A model generated the notes under the pieces. The model was given only the letters and a program-made list of their open reading frames with translations. It was not told where the DNA came from and did not search any database. This document shows positions 43,243-54,550 of a stretch of DNA of 64,000 bases, piece by piece. A program made the translations under genes and the position numbers. The stretch spans positions 49,434,052-49,498,051 of the forward strand of contig NC_092635.1 in NCBI RefSeq assembly GCF_039555335.1, read 5' to 3'. This DNA is from Amphiura filiformis (taxonomy: Eukaryota; Echinodermata; Ophiuroidea; Amphilepidida; Amphiuridae). Every line of letters starts with the position of its first letter. Within the stretch, counting starts at the first letter, position 1.

Positions 43243-45935
43243 ATGGCAGACGTTGCCATTGCCAAGGCTTCTGCTTCAAATGCTAGTGCGGAGACATCAA
43301 AAGAACCAGAAGAGAGACCACACAGCGAAAGCACAGAAGCTGCAGTAGAAACAGGTATTATTTGTTGTTTATTTGTTTACCCAAGTTGTTCTGAGACTGA
43401 CTGTGAGGGACACATGCTAATCCATAGGAAATCCATGGACTGTTCCAAGCTCATATAGTCATACAATAAAATCCTCAAGCCTGGATAGCCAGTGTAGGCT
43501 AATAAGATGCATGCTGGCCCAAATAGCTTTGATAAACAAAGCAAGAAATGGAAGAATATAGCAAGGAAAAGGAGAAAGGAGAGAAGGCCACTCCCAAACA
43601 TAATACTATTAGTCCTTACTTACAATCACAAGCCCCAATGCAAAGGCTGTTATGTCTAAAAGTTAGTTCACAAACTTTGACTTTGACTTGGCCAATGTTT
43701 CCCACGGGAATCAAGCTGACAGGAAAGGTGTGCGTCTGCTAGGCTGCTATGTCTACATTTCATTTGAATGAACACAGAGTTCACAGCATGACGATTCTCT
43801 GCTTACACATAGAATAGAATGTATGAACCAACCGAATATTAAATGGAAAATGTCACAATAACACTATTTGTGTGTCAATATCATCTCTGGTTGTTTCTGA
43901 TCTTTGTCATTTTTGGTCCTAAGGTGTCTTCAGGGATGAGGTGTCTGTTTAATGCATGTAATGAATCCGATGCTGTTTGTGTGTCAATGAAGGTGTGGTT
44001 TTTCTTGCAGCCTGGGTAGTACGCAGAGGAAAAGAAAGTGAAGGGCTGGTGGCTGTGGTATGTCTAGGAGAATGAAGGGCAAGTGGCTGTAGTCAGGTGT
44101 AGTATTTGCAGGAACAGAAAATGAAGGTCCAGTGGCTGTAGCAGGTCGAGGAACTGAAAATGAAGATCTGGTTGCTGTAGTTAGTCGAGGAACTGAAAAT
44201 GAAGGTCTGGTGGTTGTGGCAAGTTTGGGCCTAACTCCTTGTCAGTCGTCAATGAGTTTTTATATTTCAGACGGCTTCTTCAGAATGCCCAGTAAAATGA
44301 AGGGCAAGTGGCTGTAGTCAGGTGTAGTAATATGCAGGGAACAGAAAATGAAGGTCCGGTGGCTGTAGCAGGTCTAGGAACTGAAAAAGAAGGTCCAGTG
44401 GCTGTAGCAGGTCGAGGAACTGAAAATGAAGGTCCGGTGGCTGTAGCAGGTCTAGGAACTGAAAAAGAAGGTCCAGTGGCTGTAGCAGGTCGAGGAACTG
44501 AAAATGAAGGTCTGGTGGCTGTAGCAGGTCGAGGAACTGAAAATGAAGGTCTGGTGGCTGTAGCAGGTCGAGGAACTGAAAATGAAGGTCTGGTGGCTGT
44601 AGCAGGTCGAGGAACTGAAAATGAAGGTCTGGTGGTTGTGGCATGTTGAGTCCTAACTCCTTGTTCAGTCATGAATTAATCTTTATTTCCATAATCTAAA
44701 ACAAGCAAAATACTTTGAAATTACACATCAAAATATAAAATAATACAAAGACAATTATGATGGTTGAAAGTCAAGAAGGCGAGCATTGACCATCCCCTAA
44801 CAGAATTTTTTTTTTTTAAATATTAAGAGTTATTACACAAGAACATAAACAATAATATGATAAACTCTGTTTACAATGTTCATTTTCAAAATCCAAAGTA
44901 GTTCAATTTAAGTAACGTAACAGTTTCAAATGTCATGGTCAACATTCTTCCTCAGAGTGTTAAACTTTGATCCAACATACTTCCTGATGAACTTTGGCAT
45001 GTAGAGGGCATAGCACTCGTCGATAAACACTGGTCGTAGGTGACTGCCACATGGGTAATTAAGCAATATTATGTATTACACCGCATGAATACAAGTCCTC
45101 AAGCCAAATTGTCATTTAAATCCCCTATGTTTGGGTCTCTGTCTCCACTGTAGGAGGGTGCCATTGCTTTTCTATAGTCCTTGAATAGTTTGTCTAACCG
45201 ATTCTTGAGCTGTAGCCTCTGTCATCCTAGACATGCAAAGAATGGCTGCAAAAGTAGTATTACTTCTTTGATATCAATATTGTTTTACTAAAATAATAAC
45301 AATAATAATAATAAACAAAGATTTAATATAGTGCCCTATGAAAAAAGCCTCAAGGTGTTTGCAGAGATAGCAAAACAACTGAATAAAAAAGTTAATACTA
45401 TCAAATATTTATAACTTAAACTTACACATGATACAACTTGATATCAGAGTCTTGATATAGACAAAATATAATAATACAATTACAACATGATAAAATAGAA
45501 AGCAATTATATGTAAAGGACTGCCAGCTTTTTTCCCCAGGGTAAAACTCCATGGTTGAATTCTGCTGTTGGAATGTGGGTGTGTGAAACTCCACACTACA
45601 AGAGGGGCGTACATGTACATGTGTGTACAGTGTGTCAGGAATTTATACATTTCAATTTTCAAATATTTCAATGCATTATGCTCAAATCAGTTGAAATAAG
45701 TTGTCAATGTACTTACCAGTTTTTTGCTTCATGGGAAAATCATATGAATTCCACAGGCCTTTTTCCCACTGATGTTATATGCACATCTATATATTTAGGC
45801 TGTGATTCCCTGTCTGATTAGTTTTTATGGTAAGGTATATCTGGGCATTAACACTAAAGCCAAGAATTTTCCGTGTTGCGGAAATTCTGCGAAAATCGCG
45901 GAATTCGAAGGTAAAGCGGAAAACGCATTTCTGGG

Positions 45936-45966
<31 letters not shown>

Positions 45967-46951
45967 CAAAAATGACCTAGAAAAAGGAAAAAATACAACT
46001 AATAAGAAATAGATAAAATACTAAATGAAATGGGTCTTCAAAATTCATCAAAATAAAGTAAAATCCGTCATAGATTTACCGTACAACGCCTGTCCTACCG
46101 CCCATTGCAGCCATCATACCCAATCACCCATCCCAACTTTGCAAATCGCAAAGATCGTCACACGATTCTTGTGAAATTTTATTATGTCAGAAATGTGCTA
46201 AAATTACAAAGCGGAGAAAAGCGGAATTTAGCATTTGTAAAGCAGAAAATTCTTGGCTTTAATTAACACCATAAAACTATCCACTTGTAAAGACTGCCAA
46301 CAGGTTTGTGCCTAGGTAGCTATTAACCACCTTGCTGAAACTGGACAAAGGTCTGATAGCAAGGAGAGCATTCCACAAATGGGCTGTAGATGGTACAGAT
46401 GTCTTTGATAGCTGACAATATAATGATCGGGGTATCTTAATTGCTAGATCATAGATCTTACATCAAAGCCTATGATCTGGTTTCTATTCATCACATAGAA
46501 AGAGTAACACTTGAAATATTTCATCATTTATTCTGCAAAAAAAATTGTAAATGTTTGTTTTAAAAGAGCTCTGTAACATGTCGTTTGAAATTGGTATTTT
46601 TCAGGAATTGAAGCCACTGGACAATCCGATGTAGCAGAGTTGACCAGGGACATGTTTTCCAAAATGACCGACTACCTGAGAGGCGATCTAGCGTCCACCG
46701 CTGAAGATTACAAACTCTTAGAGCAAATGAATAGACTCACAACAGACAAATATGGAGAGATGAAACAGATGGGACTAGAAATAGGCAAATCTATGAAGGA
46801 TTTGAATGACAAATATCGTAACATTCAACCATACTTGGACCAAATTGATCAGGTGGAAGAAAGTGTTGCTAATTTAGAGCAAGCCGCACTCAGGCTAGAA
46901 GCGTACTCAAAGAGACTAGAAGCCAAATTTAAGCAACTGGAAAAGAAATGA
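43243..46951 (+). CDS. BLOC1S2: BLOC-1 subunit 2 (BLOS2), two coding exons
   Basis: Subunit of the BLOC-1 (and BORC) complexes, which act in lysosome-related organelle biogenesis and endosome/lysosome positioning. Exons 43243-43354 and 46605-46951 join in phase (G|GA) with sites ACAG|GTATTA and TTTTTCAG|GA, giving 152 residues. Residues 1-50 are Ala/Ser/Glu-rich and poorly conserved. The rest matches the family: ELTRDMFSKMTDYL, EDYKLLEQMN, MKDLNDKY.NIQPYLDQID and a C-terminal coiled coil ALRLEAYSKRLEAKFKQLEKK-like end. ATG 43243 has an excellent context (CACCATGG). A pyrimidine tract and TATAG just before 43205 suggest a 5-prime noncoding exon upstream. The length is close to vertebrate BLOS2 (~142). 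Having the conserved domain in a single exon is fewer exons than in vertebrates. The 3.25 kb intron is full of repeats. A likely poly(A) signal AATAAA is at 47443-47448. Confidence 0.95.
44105..44645. repeat. 39-bp minisatellite in BLOC1S2 intron
   Basis: Units of GAAAATGAAGGTC.GGTGGCT plus GTAGCAGGTCGAGGAACT, two diverged at 44120-44220 and about eight in tandem at 44340-44645. Since 39 is divisible by 3, all frames stay open (13-residue repeat such as RGTENEGLVAVAG on +), which explains long ORFs on both strands. AGTGGCTGTAGTCAGGTGTA at 44087 and 44307 marks a larger ~220-base duplication. Confidence 0.93.
44926..45081 (-). other. short coding-like segment in intron (unrecognised)
   Basis: A 51-codon open stretch on - reads NYPCGSHLRPVFIDECYALY, MPKFIRKYVGSKFNTLRK, NVDHDI then TGA. 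It looks protein-like in composition and has GC close to coding. However, all three frames are fairly open and there is no clear acceptor. It may be the last exon of a decayed mobile-element gene. Function unknown. Confidence 0.25.
45855..46261. mobile_element. hAT-like MITE (407 bp), 8-bp TSD ATTAACAC, in BLOC1S2 intron
   Basis: The termini TAAAGCCAAGAATTTTC and GAAAATTCTTGGCTTTA are perfect inverted repeats with perfect direct repeats ATTAACAC at 45847-45854 and 46262-46269. A 27-base A run lies at about 45938-45965. TAAAG rather than CAG ends are less usual, so the hAT label rests on the 8-base duplication. Confidence 0.88.
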
Positions 46952-47001
46952 AGATGAATGAATTTTATTTTACCTCCCTGGTACACCACAATGTACTTTA
47001 A

Positions 47002-47403
47002 AGCCATATTGTATATTTTTTTCACAAAATTTAGGTTTCACTATCAGTTTGGCCCAAACAGATGATGAGGCAATACAAAGAAAATTGTGATTTAAATTTA
47101 ATACCAGCGCATGTCGCCAATGCCAGCCACTCCTTCGAACGTGAGTCGAGTCGGTTCTTTTGATGTTACGACACATATTGTGTTATAAACATTGCATACG
47201 CTTCTCTAATATTTCTGTCGTAATAATTAAACGTCTTGTTCAGACGGTTTATTCAAAATTTCAGATTTTGACAGAACTACCGAACCCAAAGTCTTGATTT
47301 TTGCAGGGTATGTTAGTCTACTAAAGTACATTACAATCATGTACTAAAACAGAATTTTGAAAAATAGTGAGGTTGCATCCTCAGCAAATGTTACCATATG
47401 GCT
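47002..47403. mobile_element. TTAA-flanked MITE, copy 2, after the BLOC1S2 stop
   Basis: The ends AGCCATATTGTATATTTTTT and the complement AGCCATATGGTAACATTTGC are flanked by TTAA (46998-47001, 47404-47407). It is the same family as 9096-9556 in inverted orientation (shared TCTTGATTTTTGCAGGGTAT / complement). It starts 50 bases after the stop codon and ends 40 bases before the AATAAA at 47443, so it probably lies within the BLOC1S2 3-prime UTR. Confidence 0.85.
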
Positions 47404-47442
47404 TTAAGTATTGTTTAAAGTGTAATTAACCCAAAACACCCG

Positions 47443-47448
47443 AATAAA
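47443..47448 (+). terminator. candidate BLOC1S2 poly(A) signal AATAAA
   Basis: First canonical AATAAA after the stop codon on the + strand. No cDNA evidence; the downstream GT-rich element is not obvious. Confidence 0.45.
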
Positions 47449-47700
47449 TCAATAATGAAGAAATAAGGTGGTATACATGTTTGTATGGGTCACCCTAGCG
47501 AGGTGACAATGAAAGAGGACAATTAATATAGGCAAGGAGCGGAACTAAATTATGCAATCCCAATTTTTTTATTTACTTGTAATTTAATGATTGAGATCAT
47601 GATTGTGTCTTGCATTGTCTAACACCCTGCAAAGCTGCCTCATGTCCTCATTATTTAATAGAATTGGCCACTTAGACACAGTGAGAGAGAAGTCAATGTT

Positions 47701-47933
47701 TACACTACAAGATTCCTATTGCGGCCGCCTGCATAGGTACACCGTCGCCCGACTGGTACACACTGAGTACCTACACTGTACCAGTGCTGCTACATGTACT
47801 GCACAGGTTCCACCAGCAGTGGTACTGCACTGGTACTACATCAGTACTCCCCTGGTACTGCACAGTAGTGACAGTACCAGCCAATGCGATGGTGTACCTG
47901 TGCAGGCGGCCACAATAGGAATTTGGTAGTGTA
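47701..47933. mobile_element. TIR element (233 bp) with GGTAC repeats
   Basis: TACACTACAAGATTCCTATT and the mirror (complement TACACTACCAAATTCCTATT) continue through GCGGCCGCCTGCA and GGTACAC for ~40 bases. The centre repeats CTGGTACTGCA-like units, about six GTAC words. Confidence 0.85.
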
Positions 47934-47960
47934 GTTGTGATTACGCGGATAGTACCAGCT

Positions 47961-48020
47961 GTGAACTCAGGTGGCGCTGTGGTATAAAATCTTGAATGGT
48001 AATCGTGTGACTGGGTTTCA
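47961..48020 (+). other. tRNA-like relic (possible SINE head)
   Basis: TGGCGCTGTGGTATA (box A-like) and GGGTTTCAATCCC (box B, T-loop with mostly paired stem) are spaced as in a tRNA-derived promoter. The remaining arms are not convincing. Confidence 0.35.
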
Positions 48021-48048
48021 ATCCCTGCCGAGCTCTGATATGTTCGCT

Positions 48049-48429
48049 CCACAGAATTAGAGAAGGAGAACCTATACCGCCATATTTACTGTGTTGAAAC
48101 CACAGAATTAAAACCAGACAACCAGGAATCCACCATCTTGATACAGGCATGGAGCAAAAATTGGGGGTATTCGGTTTTCCCTCGGAATACGCTCGAGGCA
48201 TTCGTTGTCATGCAAGCGCGACATCAATGATGGGCGCATTTGAGAGACGCACTTCATGCGACCTGCACGCGAGTACCAAGATGCTTCAGATGAGACGCAG
48301 AATTGTTTTCGTTCATCTCCGCGCACCGTCGGCAAGGACCCGAATACCCCCAATTTTCTCCCCATAGCTGACATGCCGATTGTACGTGGCGGTATAGGGA
48401 GTCCCGGTTCTACATCTCTAATTCTGTGG
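48049..48429. mobile_element. foldback element (381 bp)
   Basis: CCACAGAATTAGAGAAGGAG and its mirror ending CTCTAATTCTGTGG, then CTATACCGCC / GGCGGTATAG, and AAAATTGGGGGTATTCGG / CCGAATACCCCCAATTTT, form most of the element. CCACAGAATTA also recurs inside (48099). Overlapping ORFs on both strands are mirror products. Confidence 0.8.
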
Positions 48430-49538
48430 TTGAAACACACTTGTCTTTGATTGGCTGCTGAGGCGATCTGCTGTTGCAGAGTGGAAATTTATCAATTTAT
48501 ATACTTAGCGGCGTATGCGTTTTTAGCTTCGACTTTGCAACATCAAGGTTGTATGTGCTCGTCCAAGGTTTACTGCAAAATATCTTAATTCATAAACTAA
48601 ATTTCCGCCAAAATGTCACTTACGACATTCTTGGACTAATATGACATCTTGATGCCATATCTTGCCTATCTTTTAGGTGAACACAAGTTACTATTGGAGC
48701 CATTAAACCAAAAATATTATGTACCACAATGCTACGACACACCTTCCCATGATTTTGTACATATACACGTATTGTTCTTCCTGTAATTTCTATCTGTGCA
48801 CATCAAATATATATTAATACAAATATAATTATATGGTGATGCAAAACAAGGCAAGATGCGACAGTTATACAATGTATTGTATGTCAATTTTTAAGTATAG
48901 TATATGAATTAAATTTATGATGAATTTCAAATTACTTGTATAATTGAAAACAGCTCAGGATGTCTGTAAAATTAATGTGTTAGCAACAAAAAAAGAAATT
49001 GTGTAAATCTGAATAACAAAAACGCCCAAAAACTTCCATCCCTGTGCCTCTCATATATCGTATTGTCTGTAATAATCACCCTGGGTGTGCAATTTTGCAA
49101 GACGGCATATATTAGAGGCAAATTTTAATCGGAAGTATCACTCGCTTCCTGTTCATTTCTGGGTTCAAATCTAATATGAGGGTGCCTATGGAATACAATA
49201 TTATCAGGATAAATACTATGAAAGTACATCTGTAAGTGCATTTTAAGCAAGAATGTGAGTTACTTGGTGTAATTATACCAAATAGCAATGAACTGAATGG
49301 AAGTTTAAGTTAGAATAGGTTTTATCCATGTAATTTAGCGATTGTGATGGCCAGCACTGACATGACTGATGCTTACACAATGTGGCATGAAAATTTTTGA
49401 ATTTCGGTAACTTTTTCATTGAAAAATAGCAGGGAGACATTAGGGGTGTTTATTTCTAATAATTTGGTATAAAGCAAAAAAAGTTGTTTATTACACCTGT
49501 CATATTTTGGATTGCAGGAGAGGTAGGGGATGAGCTTA
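48430..49538. other. noncoding stretch, nothing recognised
   Basis: AT-rich, no exon with supported splice sites and no clear repeat structure. Confidence 0.4.
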
Positions 49539-49823
49539 GGGACTGTGCAATAATTATGAGCCCTGTGGGAGGGTAAAATTAGGGGGGGCGAAGCTTTTTT
49601 GGCAAGCAGATTTGGGGCAAGCAATTTTTGGCACACATACGAAAACACTTCACTGTTCAAACCCTAACATTTGGGATGTTCAAAGGGGGCAAAGATTTCT
49701 TAGCAGGCTGAGAGGGGTGTGGGTAAGTGATTTTTGGCAGTCCTAGAGGGAAGACAAGCAATTTTTGGCACGCCGTTTAAAAACTTAACCCTTCCAAGGG
49801 GCTCATATTTATTGCACACTCCC
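49539..49823. mobile_element. Harbinger-like MITE (285 bp) with TTA TSD
   Basis: The ends GGGACTGTGCAATAATTATG and complement GGGAGTGTGCAATAAATATG, extending to GAGCCC...GGGAGGG, are flanked by TTA (49536-49538, 49824-49826). GCAAGCAATTTTTGGCA recurs at 49616 and 49753. Confidence 0.78.
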
Positions 49824-50334
49824 TTAGATATGAAACTAGGGCTTCATCAATCTTTTTTTTTTGGTTTGTTTGAATATTGAGAATTCATGAAACACTTGTT
49901 TTTATGTCAGCTGTTCTGGATCTGGACTTTATGCTCTAATAACCTGCATCTCATCCGTGTTGGTAAATTGGGCGCTGTTGAAAATTTCAAAATCAATCAG
50001 CGATGATACCAAAACCATGTTAGTTTATTGTTTTTATCAATATGATACTAAACTCTTCAAGCAAACAATACTAGTTTGTAATATGTTGTGTACATGTAAT
50101 CATAATATTACTTTCATTCCAGTATGAAATAAAGAACACTTAATTGTATAATCATTGTGTTGATATCGTATTCCTCTGTTCAGTGACAGCGAAGTACACT
50201 TCCAATTTCAGAAAAAATGTTTTGATTAAACAAAATATTATCCTGTGTTGCCAATTTGCTGGAAAATCCAAGGGGACATCACTTCAATTCCAAGTTCTTG
50301 TGCTTGTCATCTTACTAATCACATTTTGAATTTC

Positions 50335-50900
50335 TGAGGGAAAACCACACAGTGTCATCGCCCCGATATCTTGATGGCAGAAATCGCCATGGTAGGTTGA
50401 ATCCACAGCCACGCATGGCCATTTTGTTCTGACCTTTGAGACGCATAATGAGCCGAGGGACATCTGACTGGTAATTGACCTCTCTTGTGTGTGAATGAGC
50501 ATGTATACGCCATTATGAGGTCAATGGTCATATTATGCTTTTAGACTGCTTGCACGAGTGAGTGCAGCTAGCCTACGCTGCACTATAGTTCGGCACATAT
50601 AAAATCAGAATATTTTTGTCAGTTTTTGAGTTCAAGACGCACGCTTCTTTCTCAAGACACTAGCTAACGACTATCATATCCATTGAACACATATATTTCA
50701 AGTGCAAGGAACCAAATGTGGCTTCTTTAGACTAAATCAATTACGGGAGATATTCATCATTTTCTACCCTGGTATCCAAAGATTTATCGTCTAATATCAA
50801 ATCGTGCATAGCACATTCGTGTATCAATCCCGGTATTCATTTCAGTGTCTCTGCTGTATAATGTAATTATTAACCGGGCGATGTCGGTGTGAACCATAGC
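50335..50900. mobile_element. ~570 bp dispersed DNA element, copy 2 (inverted)
   Basis: Reverse-orientation relative of 3118-3690. The ends CACACAGTGTCATCGCCCC and the complement CACACCGACATCGCCCGG are clearer inverted repeats than in copy 1. No ORF. Confidence 0.7.
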
Positions 50901-53122
50901 CCCTTCTAACCAAACTAATCAGGTGTTTTCCACTTTTTCTCTCCACTGATGGGAGTGGATCTAAAGCTGGCACATGAAACAAAATTATACTTATTTATTT
51001 AGTGTTTGGAAGCATGAAAATTCGTTTGTGCACCATTTTGAAGTTCAAATGGGAGGGGACAAGCTGTGAATCTTTATTTTGGTCCGAAGCATATTCTATA
51101 AAAACAAAGAACAGACAACACACACTCAATAATATCAATTTCAGATAAATATATTTATTCGCTGCTTAGGATATCATCATCATCATACAAATCCAACCAG
51201 TGTTATATACTGTTAGTACTATTATTGCACATTACATGTCACAAGTTTGGGACATTTTTTTTTACACGGGACTATTAGTCCTTGCATGTTTAACATGGAA
51301 CAATACCACTCACTACTTTGTGCTCTAAGTACATTTTGTGTTTAACCACATGAAACCATGTATTGGAGGGAACAAGTTACTGTTAATATTACGTTATTTT
51401 CAATTTTTTTCAAATCTGGATAAAGTTGTATGTTGTAATTACTGTTGCTTCTATTGAACAGCCATGGATACATTGAATTAGTATGCATTGCTAGCTGTTC
51501 AATATAAGTTAAAGTAATTAAAATGTACAACTTAATTACCCAGCTTCGGAAAACGATACTTTCATAACTTTCTTTTTAGTGGCAGTTTTTCTTTGGTTTC
51601 TAACCTTGAATTATGATCTATTCTTTTTCTTCAAATTTTGTAAAAAAAGTTACTGTTATTTTTACCGAATGTTATCTGAATGTTACCAATGCTGACATAA
51701 CGGTACCGATCTAATACCCAATCTGATAATCAGTTCCGCCTTTAGTTTCCAGTGGCAGCATTGAGTACTACAATTGGGGCATGCATGGGGCACCACAGTG
51801 TCTCCAGGCAGAACAATTTTTTTTTTAATTTGCCCCTCCCCCTCGTGCTGCATTGCCCTACCCTGGTTTACATACCTACATGGTTTACTGTAGTCAAACA
51901 CTTTTAAGGTGATAGTGTGATTACATTACACAATATACAAAGCTTGCTATAATATTTCTATGCTTACATATTTTGTACTTGCCACTACTTGGTATACATG
52001 GCATGGCTTTGAACCAGAACAAGCTATATCAAAAAATTGCATCTTGAGAAATATGAGTTTAACATTGTGAATCTTTCCAATCAGGTAGAACCAAAGAACA
52101 CTGAATCCTCCATGTTTGCATCAGAAAACACTGGGGGTACATTATTTGCTCTCCATGAGCAACAAAACAACATGGCGTTATATACCGGGTAATTTCGAGT
52201 CGGTACACTTTGGGTATAATCTTTTTGAGAAAAACACAATTTTTTACAGATATGTTGATCTTGCAATCCTTTTTGAGTTATATTAATTTTGGACATACAC
52301 CGTGTACATGCTTTTGGTACAGAGAATATATTGTATCCAAGAATTGTTAAAATTTACAGCACACAACTAGTTCTGGTTCTAAGCCTTCGGTATACACTCA
52401 AATCTCCAGTTTTGCTTCCTCAGACAGTGATATCAGTATCAACTGTGGAATTCAGCATAAAAATAATGCCCTCCATTATGCTACCTTGGTATGCATTATG
52501 TGCAAACTGCAATCAGTACTTATGTGTTTTTACCACTTACTACAGGATACACTAAAGAAGCAAAATATGGCTAAGTACCTTGTTAGCTCCCTAGTTATAA
52601 CTAACACCCCTTGTGTACTTCACTATTTCTAACCCTCTTAGTGCCCTTCTAGCATGTTATTTGGTAGAACACATTAATTCACTAAATCCATCTTAACATT
52701 GGGTTTTTGATGGCTACGACAGTTGTTTACAGTGAATTCCAATCTTGTTTTTGATGTTCAGACCATGCTACATGATCAGGACTCACTTTGTTAAGCGCCT
52801 GGGTGCTATTAGGTTGGAATACAATATTGATTTTTTTAGTATACTGTCTATGCTTACAAACCCTTCTGGTTATTTTAACTATTTAATCATTTTGGGTTAA
52901 TAGTGACCCCTCTTTTTTCGTTTAAATTTTTTTTACATAAATTAATGTTACTTACTGCCAAAGAAATACAAAATAAATACAGCCCTTGAAACCCTTTTAC
53001 ATTAAATGTACATAACGAAATTTCTGGATTTAAAGTAACCATACTCCAAAATACCATCAATTTCAATCAATTTTTGGTTCAACAAAATGGAATGTCAGTT
53101 TTAAAAGCTAACTTGAAAACAT
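50901..53122. other. AT-rich stretch, no supported exon
   Basis: On the - strand an AATAAA sits at about 51149-51154, after a (GAT)n patch at 51176-51185, so a 3-prime UTR of a minus-strand gene is conceivable but no coding exon was found. The 72-codon ORF at 51683-51901 has no recognised domain. A poly-T tract lies near 51258. Confidence 0.35.
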
Positions 53123-53309
53123 TAGACTATTCTAGTTGAAATCCATACATCACCCCAGGGCATGACATCTTAATCTCCCATACAGGGAGTGTGAATTTCA
53201 AATGGGATTACCTGAATGGGAGACTCCATTTAAAATCTACACCCCCTGTGTGGGAGATTAAGATCATGTCTTCCATAGGGAGTGTGTGGATTTCAACTGG
53301 GATAGTCCA
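53123..53309. mobile_element. palindromic MITE family P, copy 1
   Basis: TAGACTATTCTAGTTGAAAT and the mirror TTTCAACTGGGATAGTC enclose CATGACATCTTAATCTCCCA and its mirror TGGGAGATTAAGATCATG. Same family as 54396, 60477 and 60915. Confidence 0.8.
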
Positions 53310-54008
53310 TGACCCCAAAGGCAACAAAGGTAAATATTAATTATCATCAACTCAGTGTTACTTCACACATTAGGGAATGACTAAGAAAACATCATAATAA
53401 GAACTTTGGAAACAAGAAAGTATATGCTAATGCACCAGATTCAAGTACTTCCCCCACCCCACCCCAAATGTGAGGCACTGGTGGGGATTGTAAGATGGGG
53501 TTACATTGGGATTAACAGGTTGGCGCGCTCTGGGGGGGGGCGGGGGCGAGTAGCGACATGCGTAATATCATGACCTTGCAAACCAGGGGGACTGACAATG
53601 GTAGAAAACAGTGGAGCATTTAATACCTAGTGATCCCCTGGGGTCGGGGAATGCGCTTAAATGTAATTAGCCCAAAAATTACAAGCCCCGTCATTTCTCC
53701 TGGATGGAGGGGGGTGGGCAAGTACTTGAATAGTGCATACGAGTATCATTCCTCTGCGCAATAAAAACACAGCATGCTGTTTTCTTTGGACGAAACCCTT
53801 CATTCATGCAGTCCAGCATCACAAGTATGATATCTATTTATCTATATGGTAAAAAAGTATATAACTACAGTGTGTACATAACAAACTAAGCTAGTGTATG
53901 TCTATAAAACTAACATAAAAGCTCAGACCTGAGATGATTAAACAAGTGTTACTCTTAACACAACAACAGCAACTGGTCTAAACCAGGGTTACCAACAAGA
54001 GTCAGTCC
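53310..54008. other. noncoding stretch
   Basis: A G-rich patch at 53530-53550 and C/G-rich runs near 53450. No gene recognised. Confidence 0.4.
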
Positions 54009-54208
54009 CAATTGACCTTTTTGGTAAATCCCATAAGCCTTTGTGAGTACAACTGAGAACTCGACCAATTTATATCACGCAATCCTGCGCTGATGCGCAC
54101 ATCGTTTATCGAACATCATTACTGCGCATTGCAAGTCGGTGTGACGTCAAATGACGAGTTCTCATGTGTACTCGCAAAGGCTTATGGATTTACCGAAAAG
54201 GTTAATTG
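54009..54208. mobile_element. 200-bp TIR element with ~55-bp arms
   Basis: CAATTGACCTTTTTGGTAAA TCCATAAGCC-like left arm and the mirror GGCTTATGGATTTACCGAAA AGGTTAATTG pair through GAGTACA.CTGAGAACTCG. The interior contains GCGCTGATGCGCA. Confidence 0.83.
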
Positions 54209-54395
54209 CAAATCAAATAATCAGCAAGTCACCCAAATGTTCTCTTAACCTTTGGTTTCTATGGAATAGGAAATGTTCAAAAGTCCCCCAATTGTGCTAC
54301 CAAATTGCAGGTTTTGGCAACCCTGGTCTGACTATGGGTGTAACATACCCTGAACACTTAATAACCTTACTTTCAGATTATTCATTCCCATAAAA

Positions 54396-54550
54396 TGGGT
54401 TATTCAAGTTGAAATTCATACACCCCCTATGGAAGACATGACCTTAATCTCCTACACAGGGGGTGTATATTTGTAATTCACACTCCCTGTGTGGAAGATT
54501 ATGGTCATGTCAATCCATAGAGGTGTATTGATTTCAACTGGAATAACCCA
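54396..54550. mobile_element. palindromic MITE family P, copy 2 (155 bp)
   Basis: TGGGTTATTCAAGTTGAAAT and its mirror ATTTCAACTGGAATAACCCA bound the element, with ATACACCCCCTATGGAAGAC / ACATGACCTTAATCTCC and mirrors inside. It is nearly symmetrical over its full length and is the best-defined copy. Confidence 0.88.

Noticed and set aside
44280-44672. 130-codon minus-strand ORF (PSFSVPRPATAT repeats)
   Set aside because: Both strands of a 39-bp tandem array stay open by arithmetic; no independent evidence for a gene.
51683-51901. Minus-strand ORF with CPNCSTQCC
   Set aside because: The Cys cluster is suggestive of a zinc knuckle but isolated; a C/T-rich tract and no homologous context.
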